Of a stretch of DNA of 64,000 nt, positions 1 to 12,100 are shown in pieces. Position 1 is the first letter of the stretch, and every line of letters begins with the position of its first letter. The notes beneath the pieces are model-generated. The model was not told the DNA's origin and ran no database searches. It saw nothing but the letters and a program-made list of their open reading frames with translations. The position numbers and the translations under genes were made by a program. Source of the stretch: Lepas anatifera. Its lineage: Eukaryota > Arthropoda > Thecostraca > Lepadidae. Location: positions 62,001 to 126,000 of the forward strand of contig JAOTON010000901.1 in the NCBI GenBank assembly GCA_034440635.1, read 5' to 3'.

Positions 1-689
1 ACACCTCGCGCGGCTTAAAGGCACTGACGCACGAACCGGAATGAGACCGCACACCTGCGGCCAGGTTTCATCCGTGTTGGATACGATGTCGTTTCAACAC
101 GCAAAACAGACCAAGCTTGCACAAATACACAAGTCTCTTCATTTTTAAAATCCAAATAGATGACTCGAATCCGTAATCGATTTTATGAGCAACGGCAAGA
201 TATGGCGAGGCCTACACCCTTAACCGAATTAAAATTGCATTGATTTCACCCTTTTGTTAACACGGGAATCGTTGCTCTTGTTTCCACATTTAATCATGAT
301 TGCAAGAGTTTATACGCTCACGAGTCAGTCTACTGGCCGTGACACCCACCGGCGGCCGCGCCGACAGGGCCGGGCGCGCCGGGCGGCCGATTTTTGCGCG
401 CATGGCGTCATTCTATGGCTAATTACACATTGATAAAGCATAGAACGCAAAAATTATTGACTTTCTAAACAGAGGAAATATGTGCGAATTTTTTTATGAA
501 TACCTTAACGTGAGTTACTGGCCACACTTTGAAAAAAAATCGTTGGAAAAAGTGTCAAAACATTTCTAGAAATTTTGAAAAATTCGAACAAAGAAAGAGA
601 TTCTTCAACCTTAGCTGTTACATGCCCAATCTAATCCCGTGTCTTTTGAAGCTAAGAAATGAAAGTTAAGGCTGAAAATAATCTTTCTA
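1..689. other. Intergenic DNA, nothing recognised
   Basis: No coding exon, RNA gene or repeat terminus was recognised. The only compositional feature is a short GC-rich patch near 343-400 in otherwise AT-rich sequence. Confidence 0.5.
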
Positions 690-1674
690 GGGGAGACCGG
701 GGCAAAACGTACAACCCTAAGTACAACATACATACTAACATAGCAAGCTCAATACGGGCCGAAAATTATGAGCTATACACCCTGACGTAGCCTAATGAAT
801 TGTGTCTCTAATGTAAGGGTATCAACTTGAAAAATTAATTAGGAAAAACATGGCAGTAAAATACATCGGCTAATGTTTTTTGTCCGTTTTGCCCCAACCC
901 TGGGGCATAATGGTTTTCAGGAAATGGTTTGATAATGGTTTTGTATTTTTTGGGGCAAAACGGACAGTATGACCTGCTGTCACTGGACTTTGCCCGAGCA
1001 CCCCCAAAGATATATAAATCCACATCCCTGGCAGCCTGGATAATATGGCGAAAAAGATCATGTTTTCGTTAAAGCGTCAACATCTTATAACTCAGTTAAA
1101 ATTTTAACCTGCTTTCATTTTGGCACAAGACTGCCCCCCACCCTGGACCCGCCCCTGTCTTCTTCTCTCGCTGTTTCTTTGACCTTACCACAATGACAAA
1201 TTACATAGCAAATTATCCTAAGTGATTGGGGTAAACGGGACCATCAGACCATTTTACACCATTGGTCCATTTTGCCCCTTCCGTTTTGCCCCACAGCTAC
1301 CCCGATTCAAGTTTTTACGTGTCGGAAAAAATAGCAGGCTTTGAGATTTGAAATTACCCTTACCCTAAGCCTACACTGCCACTTATTCAGACATATCACC
1401 ATCAGAACTGAACTCAGTTTGCCACTCGAAAAAAACGAATATTTAAAACTTGTAAATATCGTAATACTTACAGGAAAATCCTATCCAGCCAGCCCGCGTC
1501 AAAATTATGCCGATAACTGACGATATACACGCTATATTCTGACGTCCTTTGTCTAAAGCAGTAGTTTATTTAAGCAGTAGTTTATCTTCTAAAATCTAGA
1601 TGGAAACACCAGCAACATACCGAAATAGCTAAAATCCGTTTTGCCTCAAAGTCCGTTTTGCCCCGGTCTCCCTC
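690..1674. mobile_element. MITE-like DNA transposon with GGGAGACCGGGGCAAAACG inverted termini
   Basis: The left end reads GGGAGACCGGGGCAAAACG from 691. The right end (about 1653-1673) is its reverse complement, so the terminal inverted repeats match over about 19 bp. Both ends abut a TA dinucleotide (688-689 and 1675-1676), as for Tc1/mariner-type insertion. The element is about 985 bp and has no transposase reading frame. The motif GGGGCAAAACGGAC or its complement recurs inside (near 880-900, 950-965 and 1250-1300), which resembles subterminal transposase-binding repeats. The superfamily is inferred only from the TA flanks. Confidence 0.72.
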
Positions 1675-2612
1675 TATATCACCATGTTTTGATGAAATCG
1701 GCGATTTTCACGATTTTCTTCAAGTTGTAACTCCGAAACCGTACGTCTAAGGAAATAAATAATCTCAGATCAGGATTCCACGCTCCTGACAACCCAGTAG
1801 ACGAAATTTGGAACGCAATCCGAGACTATGCTATGTAGGGGCCTGGTCGATCTGTGCTGGAACGCCCCACCTGCCACGGCTCTGATGTCCACAACGAATC
1901 AAGGAAGTGAAGATAGGGGCTTACCAAAGGTGAATATTTTTAGGATATCTGGAGGTGCCCCGGCACCCCTAATGGCGGGTTGTATTCTTGTTAAGACAAC
2001 CTTTGAATTGTATTGTTTTTTTTATTTTTAGGTTTTTTAATTATTTTATATAGTCCAAAGGGCCTATGTGAGAGCTAAAGTGATGTTATATTTTTATATG
2101 GAGGCCATTGACATCCTTCAAATTTAAACGCCTGAATGGCTTTTGGAAGTCCACGGCCCTGGGGTAAATTATTGTTTCTGGTCCGTTCGTGCGGCGTACA
2201 TAAAATATAACTTATTTATGTTGGAGGACGTCCACCTTTGCATTGTTGTGGGATGTATTTCTAGATCGCCCGGCCTTACACTTATATTTAAAGAATGTGT
2301 TGCGTGACACATGTTATGAAACAACTTTTTAGCATATTGTATTGTATGATACAAAATAGTGATGGTATTTGATGGCTACCAGACATATTTCCGGTGTAAA
2401 CCTTCTCAATATTTGTATTGTATCACCCCGTTATATATACACAGTGTCTTTCGCATATTTTCCCAAAAGTAACCCAACTTCTGCCGCACCACACGTCGAG
2501 GGTCGTATTCGACAATGAAGTGGTTTTCTCTGAGGCTGTGGGACCCAAGTTGGTGTTGCACATTAACATCAAGATATGGCATCTCACCCCTCCGAACGCA
2601 GTACGCGCAACA
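1675..2612. other. Intergenic DNA downstream of the IFT25 gene
   Basis: No coding exon was recognised. Near 1951-1980 a short palindromic stretch (GGTGCCCCGGCACC) resembles one at 36147-36165, so it is probably a repeat fragment. The IFT25 gene on the minus strand should terminate close to the right edge of this interval. Confidence 0.45.
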
Positions 2613-2618
2613 TTTATT
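2613..2618 (-). terminator. Candidate polyadenylation signal of the IFT25 gene
   Basis: On the minus strand this reads AATAAA, about 165 bp downstream of the stop codon at 2784-2786. Position and orientation fit the IFT25 gene, but AATAAA is common by chance in AT-rich DNA. Confidence 0.4.
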
Positions 2619-2783
2619 TTGGTTATAGGCATGTGTGTAGATCACAGGCGTCAGGACCTCTCCACCCCCTGGATTTGGGGTTCTCCCATAGGGCTTGTTT
2701 TATCGTGTCAGTGTTAACCCATCCAGGACCTTTCCCCTTGTTCGAGAAGAGATCTGGTCCTGGTGATACGTGCAACCCTGCAG

Positions 2784-3182
2784 CTATCGCCAGTCCACTG
2801 AGTCATTATCCGCTGCCGGCTTCGTCTGCGGTTCTGGCTCCGCTTCGGCGTCCGAGTCCGGTAACATCCCGTTATCGGCGAAGGCTCCCTGCGCGCTTCC
2901 GGCCTCGCTGCGCTGGTCCTCCACTGGCGCCTCTGGCGGGGCTCCATCTAAGTACTGTTGCGCCCCGCTGAACATAGACGGCGCAGCGGACGCCGCTCGG
3001 CTGGGGTCTGGTTGCGAGTGCGGTCGCCCGGCGTCTCCGGGCAGGTCCAGGAACTCGTTTTCTGTGGGAGCCACGCTCATGGCGGCGGGGCTGACGGAGC
3101 GAGCGCGATCTGCTGTAGCTCCCGGCGCCAGGCCGCCCGTCGGGGGTGTCGCCGGGGGCGCATTGCGAATCACCCGCGTACC
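2784..3182 (-). CDS. IFT25: IFT25 exon 5: disordered C-terminal extension
   Basis: The exon is predicted to start after the acceptor TGCCTCCCCGACAG in phase 0, matching exon 4. It encodes 132 residues rich in Ala, Pro, Ser, Glu and Asp, with APPATPPTGG near the start and DSDAEAEPEPQTKP near the end. It stops at TAG (2784-2786). It is GC-rich compared with its surroundings and looks like coding low-complexity protein. It has no counterpart in vertebrate IFT25. Alternatives are an acceptor further upstream in the same frame, or a separate gene. Confidence 0.6.
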   Translation of the reverse strand, partial: GTRVIRNAPPATPPTGGLAPGATADRARSVSPAAMSVAPTENEFLDLPGDAGRPHSQPDPSRAASAAPSMFSGAQQYLDGAPPEAPVEDQRSEAGSAQGAFADNGMLPDSDAEAEPEPQTKPAADNDSVDWR

Positions 3183-6100
3183 CTGTCGGGGAGGCACACT
3201 TTGCTTGGTCTCATTAGGGTTACTTTTTGAGAACGGCGGAAGGAAACTAATCATGGTCATGGACGATATTGTTACTAATGCACTATACTCGCTTTGGCAA
3301 CAAGACTTCCAAGCGCGTCCAAGTATTCTTAACATAGTCTTCAGCTAGACCAGTATTTTTGTAAAGCAGCCGTAGATGTAAACTTGATGGATGACGCCAG
3401 ACTACGGAGCCGATCATGTGCACGATCTCGTCCAGCCCCTGGTTTTCTGTCACCGACATGCCCGCCTGTTCCCTGGAGCGATCGTTGCAACTGCTTACCT
3501 GTTCTCCGCTGGGCGGTCTGTCCATGCTTATTGGTGTACGCGTCTCTCTCCCGGAGATACTCATTCGGTGCACGGAGACGAATGGTGCGTATCCCGAGAG
3601 GATGCGAAACCGTAGATAGTTGGCGGTGAGCTCCCTAGATGCTAGCTCCTCCGTCTGCAGCTTGCCCCCGTGGTGCTTGAAGACTGTAAACAGGGTAGTT
3701 ACGAAAACATGAGTTTGAGGGTAGTGTTTCTATGTGGAAACTGTAAACAACTTTGAAGCACTGAGACCTTTAATGAACTATCAAGTATTCTTAGCATAGG
3801 AGGTGGAACTCAGGGAGCACGGGGGCACTGTGTCCCCCTTTAATGATGAATTTTAGCACTAACCCTATGACGTTGGCCGAAAAGAAATGGCTTAAAAAGT
3901 CCGTTGTGGCCCCCTTTAATCCGGACCCTCCGCCGCCACTGATTCGTAAACCTGGCGTTAGCGCTTATGATCTCATTCATTCAATGTAAAAATGTATTGA
4001 CGAAATGCACAGAGGTGAATTGTCGTGCATCTGAAAGAAAGCGAGTTTAGTTAAAAGTTTTAGGTGTGCTGCTTAAGAAACTTGAACTGCAGAAGAAACA
4101 TCAGCGACGCCAAAAACTCACTGATGGTGGAGACGGTCTCGAACTTGACGGGTTGTTCGTTGTTGGTCCGTTCTAGACACAGCTCCTTGACTGGAAACAC
4201 ACGCCCGGCGGATCAGCACGACGTAGGATCTGGAATGGATTATGACTAAGGCCGATAATTTGGATCTGATTTGTTTCGGCTGCTCAGTTCTTAGATGACA
4301 TTAAATAATTGAATAACACACTTGTTGAGACCAGTTTTGTAGAGGGTGTCGGAAACCACCCGTGCCGGATTTCATTTCATCCAAAGCTCTCTGGACAAAA
4401 TTTATGCGCAGCTTATAGTTAAAAGTAAAGGACACTAAGGCCGTAATTCAAACCATAAAGTAATCCCTCATCTGGTTGCAACAATTTGATTGGTCTGAAT
4501 CCGACCCCCTCCCACTTTTTAACTGAAATGCTAACGAGTGAGCCAACCTTACGCCTGCTTTCGTTTTTACTTACCAGCTTTGCATCTAGGCAAATGTAAC
4601 GGGTTACATTTTTAACTAGTTCCCGGTTGTTCTGGAAAGGTAAAACAAAACCTTAAAACCAAACATCCTACCAAAAATCCTTCTGAGCCTTTCTCAACAC
4701 CATCTACTGAAGACAATTAGCATCCAGAGCACGTGGCATGATATGAGCCAGACTGCCAGGGATGGTCACGTGCCTACTAGCCATGTGGCTGAGGCGCGTG
4801 ACAACCCCGTGACCAGGCCACATGACCGGAAGAGAAAGAGAGGAGGGGGTACCGTCGAGAGAAGCAGAGGAGTCGCGTTGGAAGAGGCAGAAAGGTCGGA
4901 CGTGCGTCGAGTCAGGAAAAGGAAGAGGATGGCAGCCGGGGCAGGAGGAGCAGTGGTGACATAAGAGACAGCCGAGCGAGGAGGGATGAAAATGTCGGAG
5001 GTGGCTGGAGATAAGGACAGCGGAGCCGGAAGAAATCGAGAAGCAGGAAACAGACAATATATGAAGTAGATGAAAAAAGGGGCACATAGCAAGAGAGAAA
5101 AAGTAACCTGGGAGTGAAAATTCAGGCCTGAGAAGAATTCAAGATGCAGAAAAAGACAAACGAAACGAGGGAGGACAAGAAGTCGGACAGGAAGAGTTGC
5201 ATTGTACGAAAGCAAGAAGCGAAACTCGAGAGGCAAAGAAAAACTACAAAAGACGTTTTGATTAATCGAAGCAAAACTGCCAGAGGGGAAAAGAACTGTA
5301 AAATCCGGCCCGGAACGTCAGCGTGAGTACGCCCGCAGCCATGCCCATGGCCAGCCCGGTCCCACCTGCCCCGGATAAATTAATGTAACTGCAACCTCCC
5401 CCTTCTCCCTTTTACCTCCCCAGAGCAAGCGGACCTGGTTCAAAAATATAACTCTAAATTTAGTCTAATGCGGTAAAAAAGCAACAGTGCAGACCAGATT
5501 GTGCGTAGTAATTAGTGATTATATTATTAGCATATGTTATTATTATATCATGATTATTAGTTATTATAGTTATATTAGTATTGAAATGCCACTTCTAGTG
5601 TTTTTTCGTAAATTGGAGATATTGGATGAGTCAGAAATCAGAAACAGGCCAGGTCAAGATATTTGGTTAGGTAAATTGTTAAATTGTGATCAGGGCTTAA
5701 TGTAGCGTGAAAGTCTCCTTTTGTATTAAGCCGAGCAAAACGTATGGATATTTTTGTCATTAAAATGCTTGATTTACACTGAACACCGTGCTTCGCCTGT
5801 CGTTCCAAATACAGATTCGAAATTCTACATTTACTTTCCTCCCCCGGGAGAACAGAGAATGCAGATACGATAACGAAATGAGGATTGACGTTCTGTTAGC
5901 CGTACCCTTGTGTACAGCGTGTCGTGGGCAACGGTGGATGGGTCTTCTTCGGAAGGGACGCAAACGCGTTCTTTTCCAATGTTTAATCACCCGACTCCGA
6001 ATCAGCCCGAGGCGCGGGCTGGGCTCTAGGGTGTCCCTGCTCAGCAGAGGCGGTTGATGCGGTTCTGAAGGTGGGTGGGTTATGCCCGCCTAGTGCCTCA

Positions 6101-9100
6101 AGTAGAATAGTTGAAAAGATACCGGGGTAAGGCCGGAGGCGCACCCGAGGAGAAACTCACTAGTTTGAGCGTTCGCCCAGATGCCGTAAGGCGATAGTCG
6201 CAGGGAGGGCAGAGGCACTGATTCCTAAGAAACCGATCTAACCGTCTCCGCTCAGCATATTGACGACCTAAAACCCAGCCAATGATCTCATCGCGCATGA
6301 TACATTGCGCTTATTGGAGGGGATGGGGCAAAATTGGCTGATTAGTGACGGGCGCTCGAATCACCTACTATCTTTTTTCGAATTATGTGGCCTAAAGCAA
6401 GGGGGTGGTGGTAATTGTAATTCTAAGCGTTATGTTTTTGGACTTAGCCGGTATGCAGAGTTTCCTAACCAGTTGAGCAACATTGGAGGGAGGGCTAGTC
6501 TAAACGGGAGGGTCTCGTGTTTTTTTGTAGATTTCAAGGGGGACATATGACTTTGTTTGTAAAGAATTTTTGACTGTTCTGTTTTTTCATGACTCAAGTG
6601 ACGAGGGTAGCTTTAAGGCCCAATGGGTTTTTTTCACGAGAAAAACTGCTCAAATGCTTAGATCACACTATAGCCGGCCGAAAAATTAAAAGAGAAATGC
6701 TGAAATTGCAGAGGGGGATGAAAGCGAAAAATTTAGTCACCCACGCGGGGGCTAGACCCACCACCTATATGATGACCCAGAACTGACCCGCCTCATAGAG
6801 AGCAAGCCGATCTAACATCGCCGGGACGGCCTCTGCTCTCAAATAAATATTTGTTTGTTGTGTGGGCTCTTTTAAAAGAAAGGGCCCATTCACATACATG
6901 GCGCCCGTAACGTGGGGCCAGGGTCTTTTATGAGACATCACGAAGCCCACAGACTGGCGCAGAACGCCGGACCCGTAAAGAATGTGGACTTCATTTGATC
7001 GCGAGATTTTATGTGACTGTGATTCTTCGACTTTATGCCTTTTTGTGAGATTTTATGTGATTTTGCTATTGTCAGAGTGACAAATAATTTTATGTTAAGA
7101 AAACACAGTCTTCGCAGTAATGATTCAGTAATAAAATATTTAGTTGGAAATTATTCTAGTAAGGGGACACCAATATTTTAGTAAGTTTTGCCTGAAATGA
7201 GGATAAAAACAGCTGCGTGAGTAAACAGAGTTTTAAAATATAAAGTCTATTTTCTTATCGGAGCCGGACACCTAAGCTTAGGCAGTGAGTATCGCCATGT
7301 CCACGAACGTAGAGACTTGTTGGGGCTGGAACCCTTCATGACACTCCCTATGGCTTGGTGGCTCGCAGCCGAAGGCTGACAATTTTTCCGGCAGTCGAGT
7401 TCATGACTCGCACCAGTGCCACGAACGTAGAGACTTGTTGGGGCTGGAACCCTTCTTGACACTCCCTATGGCCTGGGCTCTTGTGATCAAGACAAATATG
7501 CCGTGAACTTAACTGGAATAAGCCAAAAATAACGTAAGAAGGGAAATGGTTATGTGATACAGATTTGTTTTGAGTTTGCAAAGTATGAAAAGAAAGGGTT
7601 ATCACAAATGGCCGGGGTCTGAATAGGTGGTTAATGATATGAAGAGAATGATGAAGTCAACAAAGTTTTCTTAATTTGCTACTCCCGCAACGGTATCGTC
7701 AGCTCGACCTTTGTTTTGCTTAATTTGCAAGGCGATGCATGATATAAAGTCATTTTGAAACCAAATATTCGCCATTCAATGACTGGTAATTGTTTAGAAC
7801 CCTCTGCAATACTCATTCTAAAGAAGTGTCGGCTGCAAATTTTGCATTTTGGAATTAAATGTCCAGGTATATTTGTCAGAAATTTCACAGCGCAGCTATA
7901 TTGTCGTAATTAAGCTCTCGACCCTATTTTTTTCTAGTGTTTTGAAATTTTGTCGATGTTAAGTCTTAGATAACAGACGGGTCCGGGGTATTAAAAATAA
8001 CTAGTCTGGATTGTTTTTAAGGGATGCAATCCTTGAGCTAATTGATCGTATTTGCTTAAATTTAAGCTGACCTATCCTAATTGCGATAAAAGACTTCCTG
8101 AAATGCCCGACTAGCTGAAAACTCGGAAGGACCAATTCACGCATGGCTTACGTTAGCGTTTGATAAGTAATTCTCGGAGAGGTCTCGAAACGTTCAGGAG
8201 CTGGTCCATGGAAAGCAAAGAGCCGTATACAAAACACAAGACCAGAAGATAAAAAAACGAGAAAAGTGCATCAAGCACCGAGAAGACAAAGAAAGAAGAC
8301 ACCCAAGGACCAATAAGGAGGGGAGGTCAAGGATCAAGAAAATCAAGAAGAGATCGTCATCGCGGAGCAGTGGCAGCAGCTGAGGCACGACTGCCCCGGC
8401 TACAGCAGCAGCAGAAGCAGTGGCAGCAGCTGAGGCACGACTGTCCCGGCTACAGCAGCAGCAGAAGCAGTAGCAGCAGCTGAGGCACGACTGTCCTGGC
8501 TACAGTAGCAGCAGCGACAGTAGGTGGGGCACGACTGTCCCGGCTACAGCAGCAGCAGAAGCAGTAGCAGCAGCTGAGGCACGACTGCCCCGGCTACAAC
8601 AGCAGCAGCAGCAGTAGCAGCAGCTGAGGCACGACTGCCCGGGCTACCGCGCCGCAGAAGTAGCAGCAGTGGCAGCAGCTGGGGCACGACCGCCCTGGCT
8701 ATAGCAGCAGCGGAGGCAGTAGCAGCAGCTGGGGCACGACCGCCCTGGCTACAGCAGCAGCAGTAACAACAGCTGAGGCACAATCGCCCTGGCCATAGCA
8801 GCAGCAGGAGCTGGGGCACGACTGTCCTGGCTACACCACCAGCAGCAGCAGCAGCGGCGGGGCACGACCGCCCTGGCTACAGCGGTAGCAGGGCAGTTGC
8901 AGCAGCTGGGGCACGACCGCCCTGGCTACAGCAGCAGCAGTAACAACAGCTGAGGCACGATCGCCTGACCATAGCAGCAGCAGGGCTGGGGCACGACCGC
9001 CCTGGCTACAGCAGCAGCGGAGGCAGTAGCAGCAGCTGGGGCACGACCGCCCTGGCTGCAGCAGCAGCAGTAACAACAGCTGAGGCACGATCGCCTGACC

Positions 9101-12100
9101 ATAGCGCAGCAGGAGCTGGGGCACGATCGCCCTGGCTACAGCAGCAGCAGCAACAACAGCTGGGGCACGACCACCCTGGCCATGGCAACAACAGCAGGGG
9201 CCGACCACCCTGGCCATGGCAACAGCAGCTGGGGCACGACCGCCCTGGCTACAGCAGCGGCAGCAGCAGCAGCAGCGGCAGTGCAGCAGCTGGGGCACGA
9301 CTGCCCTGGCGATGGTGGCTGCAAGCAGTTCGCGGGGACCTCGGCCATCATCGAGGAGCGGAAAATGTTTGGATTATGGCGAAGCATGCGTGATAGAAAA
9401 GGGATTACATAATTGTCTATCCCCGAAGTGGCAGTGTTTTGATCGATGATGCCACAGCGGCACCGTTTCTGGGGAGGGTTCGTGCTATAAGCCGTGATGG
9501 ACCGTTCGTAGGTTTCCACAACTAAACTTTGCTTTTCAAATGCATTTTCAAATGTTTGCTAACAATGTTTGTCAGCTCGTTGGAAGTGTCAATTTCGTTA
9601 TTATTCTGAGGTAAATGTTAAATTTTAAGGTCACGGGGACGTGACCAAAGAAAACGGCGAATGAAATGTAACGGGTTACATTTTTAACTAGTTCCCGGTT
9701 GTTCTGGAGAGGTAAAACAAAACCTTAAAACCAAACATCCTACCAAAATCCTTCTGGCCTTTCTCAACACCATCTACTGAAGACAATTAGCATCCAGAGC
9801 ACGTGGCATGATATGAGCCAGACTGCCAGGGATGGTCACGTGCCTACTAGCCATGTGGCTGAGGCGCGTGACAACCCGTGACCAGGCCCATGACCGGAAG
9901 AGAAAGAGAGGAGGGGTACCGTCGAGAGAAGCAGAGGAGTCGCGTTGGAAGAGGCAGAAAGGTCGGACGTGCGTCGAGTCAGGAAAAGGAAGAGGATGGC
10001 AGCCGGGGCAGGAGGAGCAGTGGTGACATAAGAGACAGCCGAGCGAGGAGGGATGAAAAGTCGAGGTGGCTGGAGATAAGGACAGCGGAGCCGGAAGAAA
10101 TCGGAAGCAGGAAACAGACAATATATGAAGTAGATGAAAAAAGTGGCACATAGCAAGAGAGAAAAAGTAACCTGGGAGTGAAAATTCAGGCCTGAGAAGA
10201 ATTCAAGATGCAGAAAAAGACAAACGAAACGAGGGAGGACAAGAAGTCGGACAGGAAGAGTTGCATTGTACGAAAGCAAGAAGCGAAACTCGAGAGGCAA
10301 AGAAAAACTACAAAGACGTTTTGATTAATCGAAGCAAAACTGCCAGAGGGGAAAAGAACTGTAAAATCCGGCCCGGAACGTCAGCGTGAGTACGCCCGCA
10401 GCCATGCCCATGGCCAGCCCGGTCCCACCTGCCCCGGATAAATTAATGTAACTGCAACCTCCCCCTTCTCCCTTTTACCTCCCAGAGCAAGCGGACCTGG
10501 TTCAAAAATATAACTCTAAATTTAGTCTAATGCGGTAAAAAAAGCAACAGTGCAGACCAGATTGTGCGTAGTAATTAGTGATTATATTATTAGCATATGT
10601 TATTATTATATCATGATTATTAGTTATTATAGTTATATTAGTATTGAAATGCCACTTCTAGTGTTTTTTCGTAAATTGGAGATATTGGATGAGTCAGAAA
10701 TCAGAAACAGGCCAGGTCAAGATATTTGGTTAGGTAAATTGTTAAATTGTGATCAGGGCTTAATGTAGCGTGAAAGTCTCCTTTTGTATTAAGCCGAGCA
10801 AAACGTATGGATATTTTTTGTCATTAAAATGCTTGATTTACACTGAACACCGTGCTTCGCCTGTCGTTCCAAATACAGATTCGAAATTCTACATTTACTT
10901 TCCTCCCCGGGAGAACAGAGAATGCAGATACGATAACGAAATGAGGATTGACGTTCTGTTAGCCGTACCCTTGTGTACAGCGTGTCTGTGGGCAACGGTG
11001 GATGGGTCTTCTTCGGAAGGGACGCAAACGCGTTCTTTTCCAATGTTTAATCACCCGACTCCGAATCAGCCCGAGGCGCGGGCTGGGCTCTAGGGTGTCC
11101 CTGCTCAGCAGAGGCGGTTGATGCGGTTCTGAAGGTGGGTGGGTTATGCCCGCCTAGTGCCTCAAGTAGAATAGTTGAAAGATACCGGGGTAAGGCCGGA
11201 GGCGCACCCGAGGAGAAACTCACTAGTTTGAGCGTTCGCCCAGATGCCGTAAGGCGATAGTCGCACGGAGGGCAGAGGCACTGATTCTAAGAAACCGATC
11301 TAACCGTCTCCGCTCAGCATATTGACGACCTAAAACCCAGCCAATGATCTCATCGCGCATGATACATTGCGCTTATTGGAGTGGATGGGGCAAAATTGGC
11401 TGATTAGTGACGGGCGCTCGAATCACCTACTATCTTTTTTCGAATTATGTGGCCTAAAGCAAGGGGGTGGTGGTAATTGTAATTCTATGCGTTATGTTTT
11501 TTGGACTTAGCCGGTATGCAGAGTTTCCTAACCAGTTGAGCAACATTGGAGGGAGGGCTAGTCTAAACGGGAGGGTCTCGTGTTTTTTGTAGATTTCAAG
11601 GGGGACATATGACTTTGTTTGTAAAGAATTTTTGACTGGTCTGTTTTTTCATGACTCAAGTGACGAGGGTAGCTTTAAGGCCCAATGGGTTTTTTCACGA
11701 GAAAAACTGCTCAAATGCTTAGATCACACTATAGCCGGCCGAAAAATTAAAAGAGAAATGCTGAAATTGCAGAGGGGGATGAAAGCGAAAAATTTAGTCA
11801 CCCACGCGGGGGCTAGACCCACCACCTATATGATGACCCAGAACTGACCCGCCTCATAGAGAGCAAGCCGATCTAACATCGCCGGGACGGCCTCTGCTCT
11901 CAAATAAATATTTGTTTGTTGTGTGGGCTCTTTTGAAAGAAAGGGCCCATTACACAAACTTCAAATAAATTGCACTTCTTTGAGAAATGACCCAAATTAA
12001 TTTTCATTCCATTTCTAACCTTTATTCAGAATTTTAAAAGAAACATTAGGATTTAATATAGAATACCGATGGTAGGTCCAGGTTTCAGCGGGCCCTTGAT

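Larger units (their letters stand above)
4595..11954 (+). mobile_element. Non-autonomous LTR retrotransposon with 2.3-kb LTRs
   Basis: Two direct repeats (4595-6898 and 9667-11954) are nearly identical. Both start TGTAACGGGTTACA and end in TACA, giving the TG...CA termini of LTRs. Immediately after the first repeat is TGGCGCCCGTAACGTGGGG, which resembles a lysine-tRNA-type primer binding site. Just before the second is a purine-rich tract. CAAA flanks both ends (4591-4594 and 11955-11958) as a likely 4-bp target duplication. The 2.77-kb interior has no gag, protease, reverse transcriptase or integrase, so the element must be mobilised in trans. Ty3/gypsy-type parentage is inferred from the termini and primer site. 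Long LTRs with a non-coding interior fit the LARD class. Confidence 0.87.

Noticed and set aside
3283..3498. Continuation of IFT25 exon 4 as an open frame (VTENQGLDEIVHMIGSVV and on)
   Set aside because: A strong GTAAGC donor precedes it, and the sequence is unlike IFT25 and has no recognised homology. Treated as intron, though retained-intron use cannot be excluded.
4704..5236. Minus-strand frames of 127-156 codons in the LTR, and their counterparts at 9774-10300
   Set aside because: They lie in a purine-rich stretch with few stops, and the frames break differently in the two LTR copies. No family resemblance.
8544..9298. Leucine- and cysteine-rich minus-strand frames
   Set aside because: Shadows of the CAG-rich minisatellite in the LTR element.
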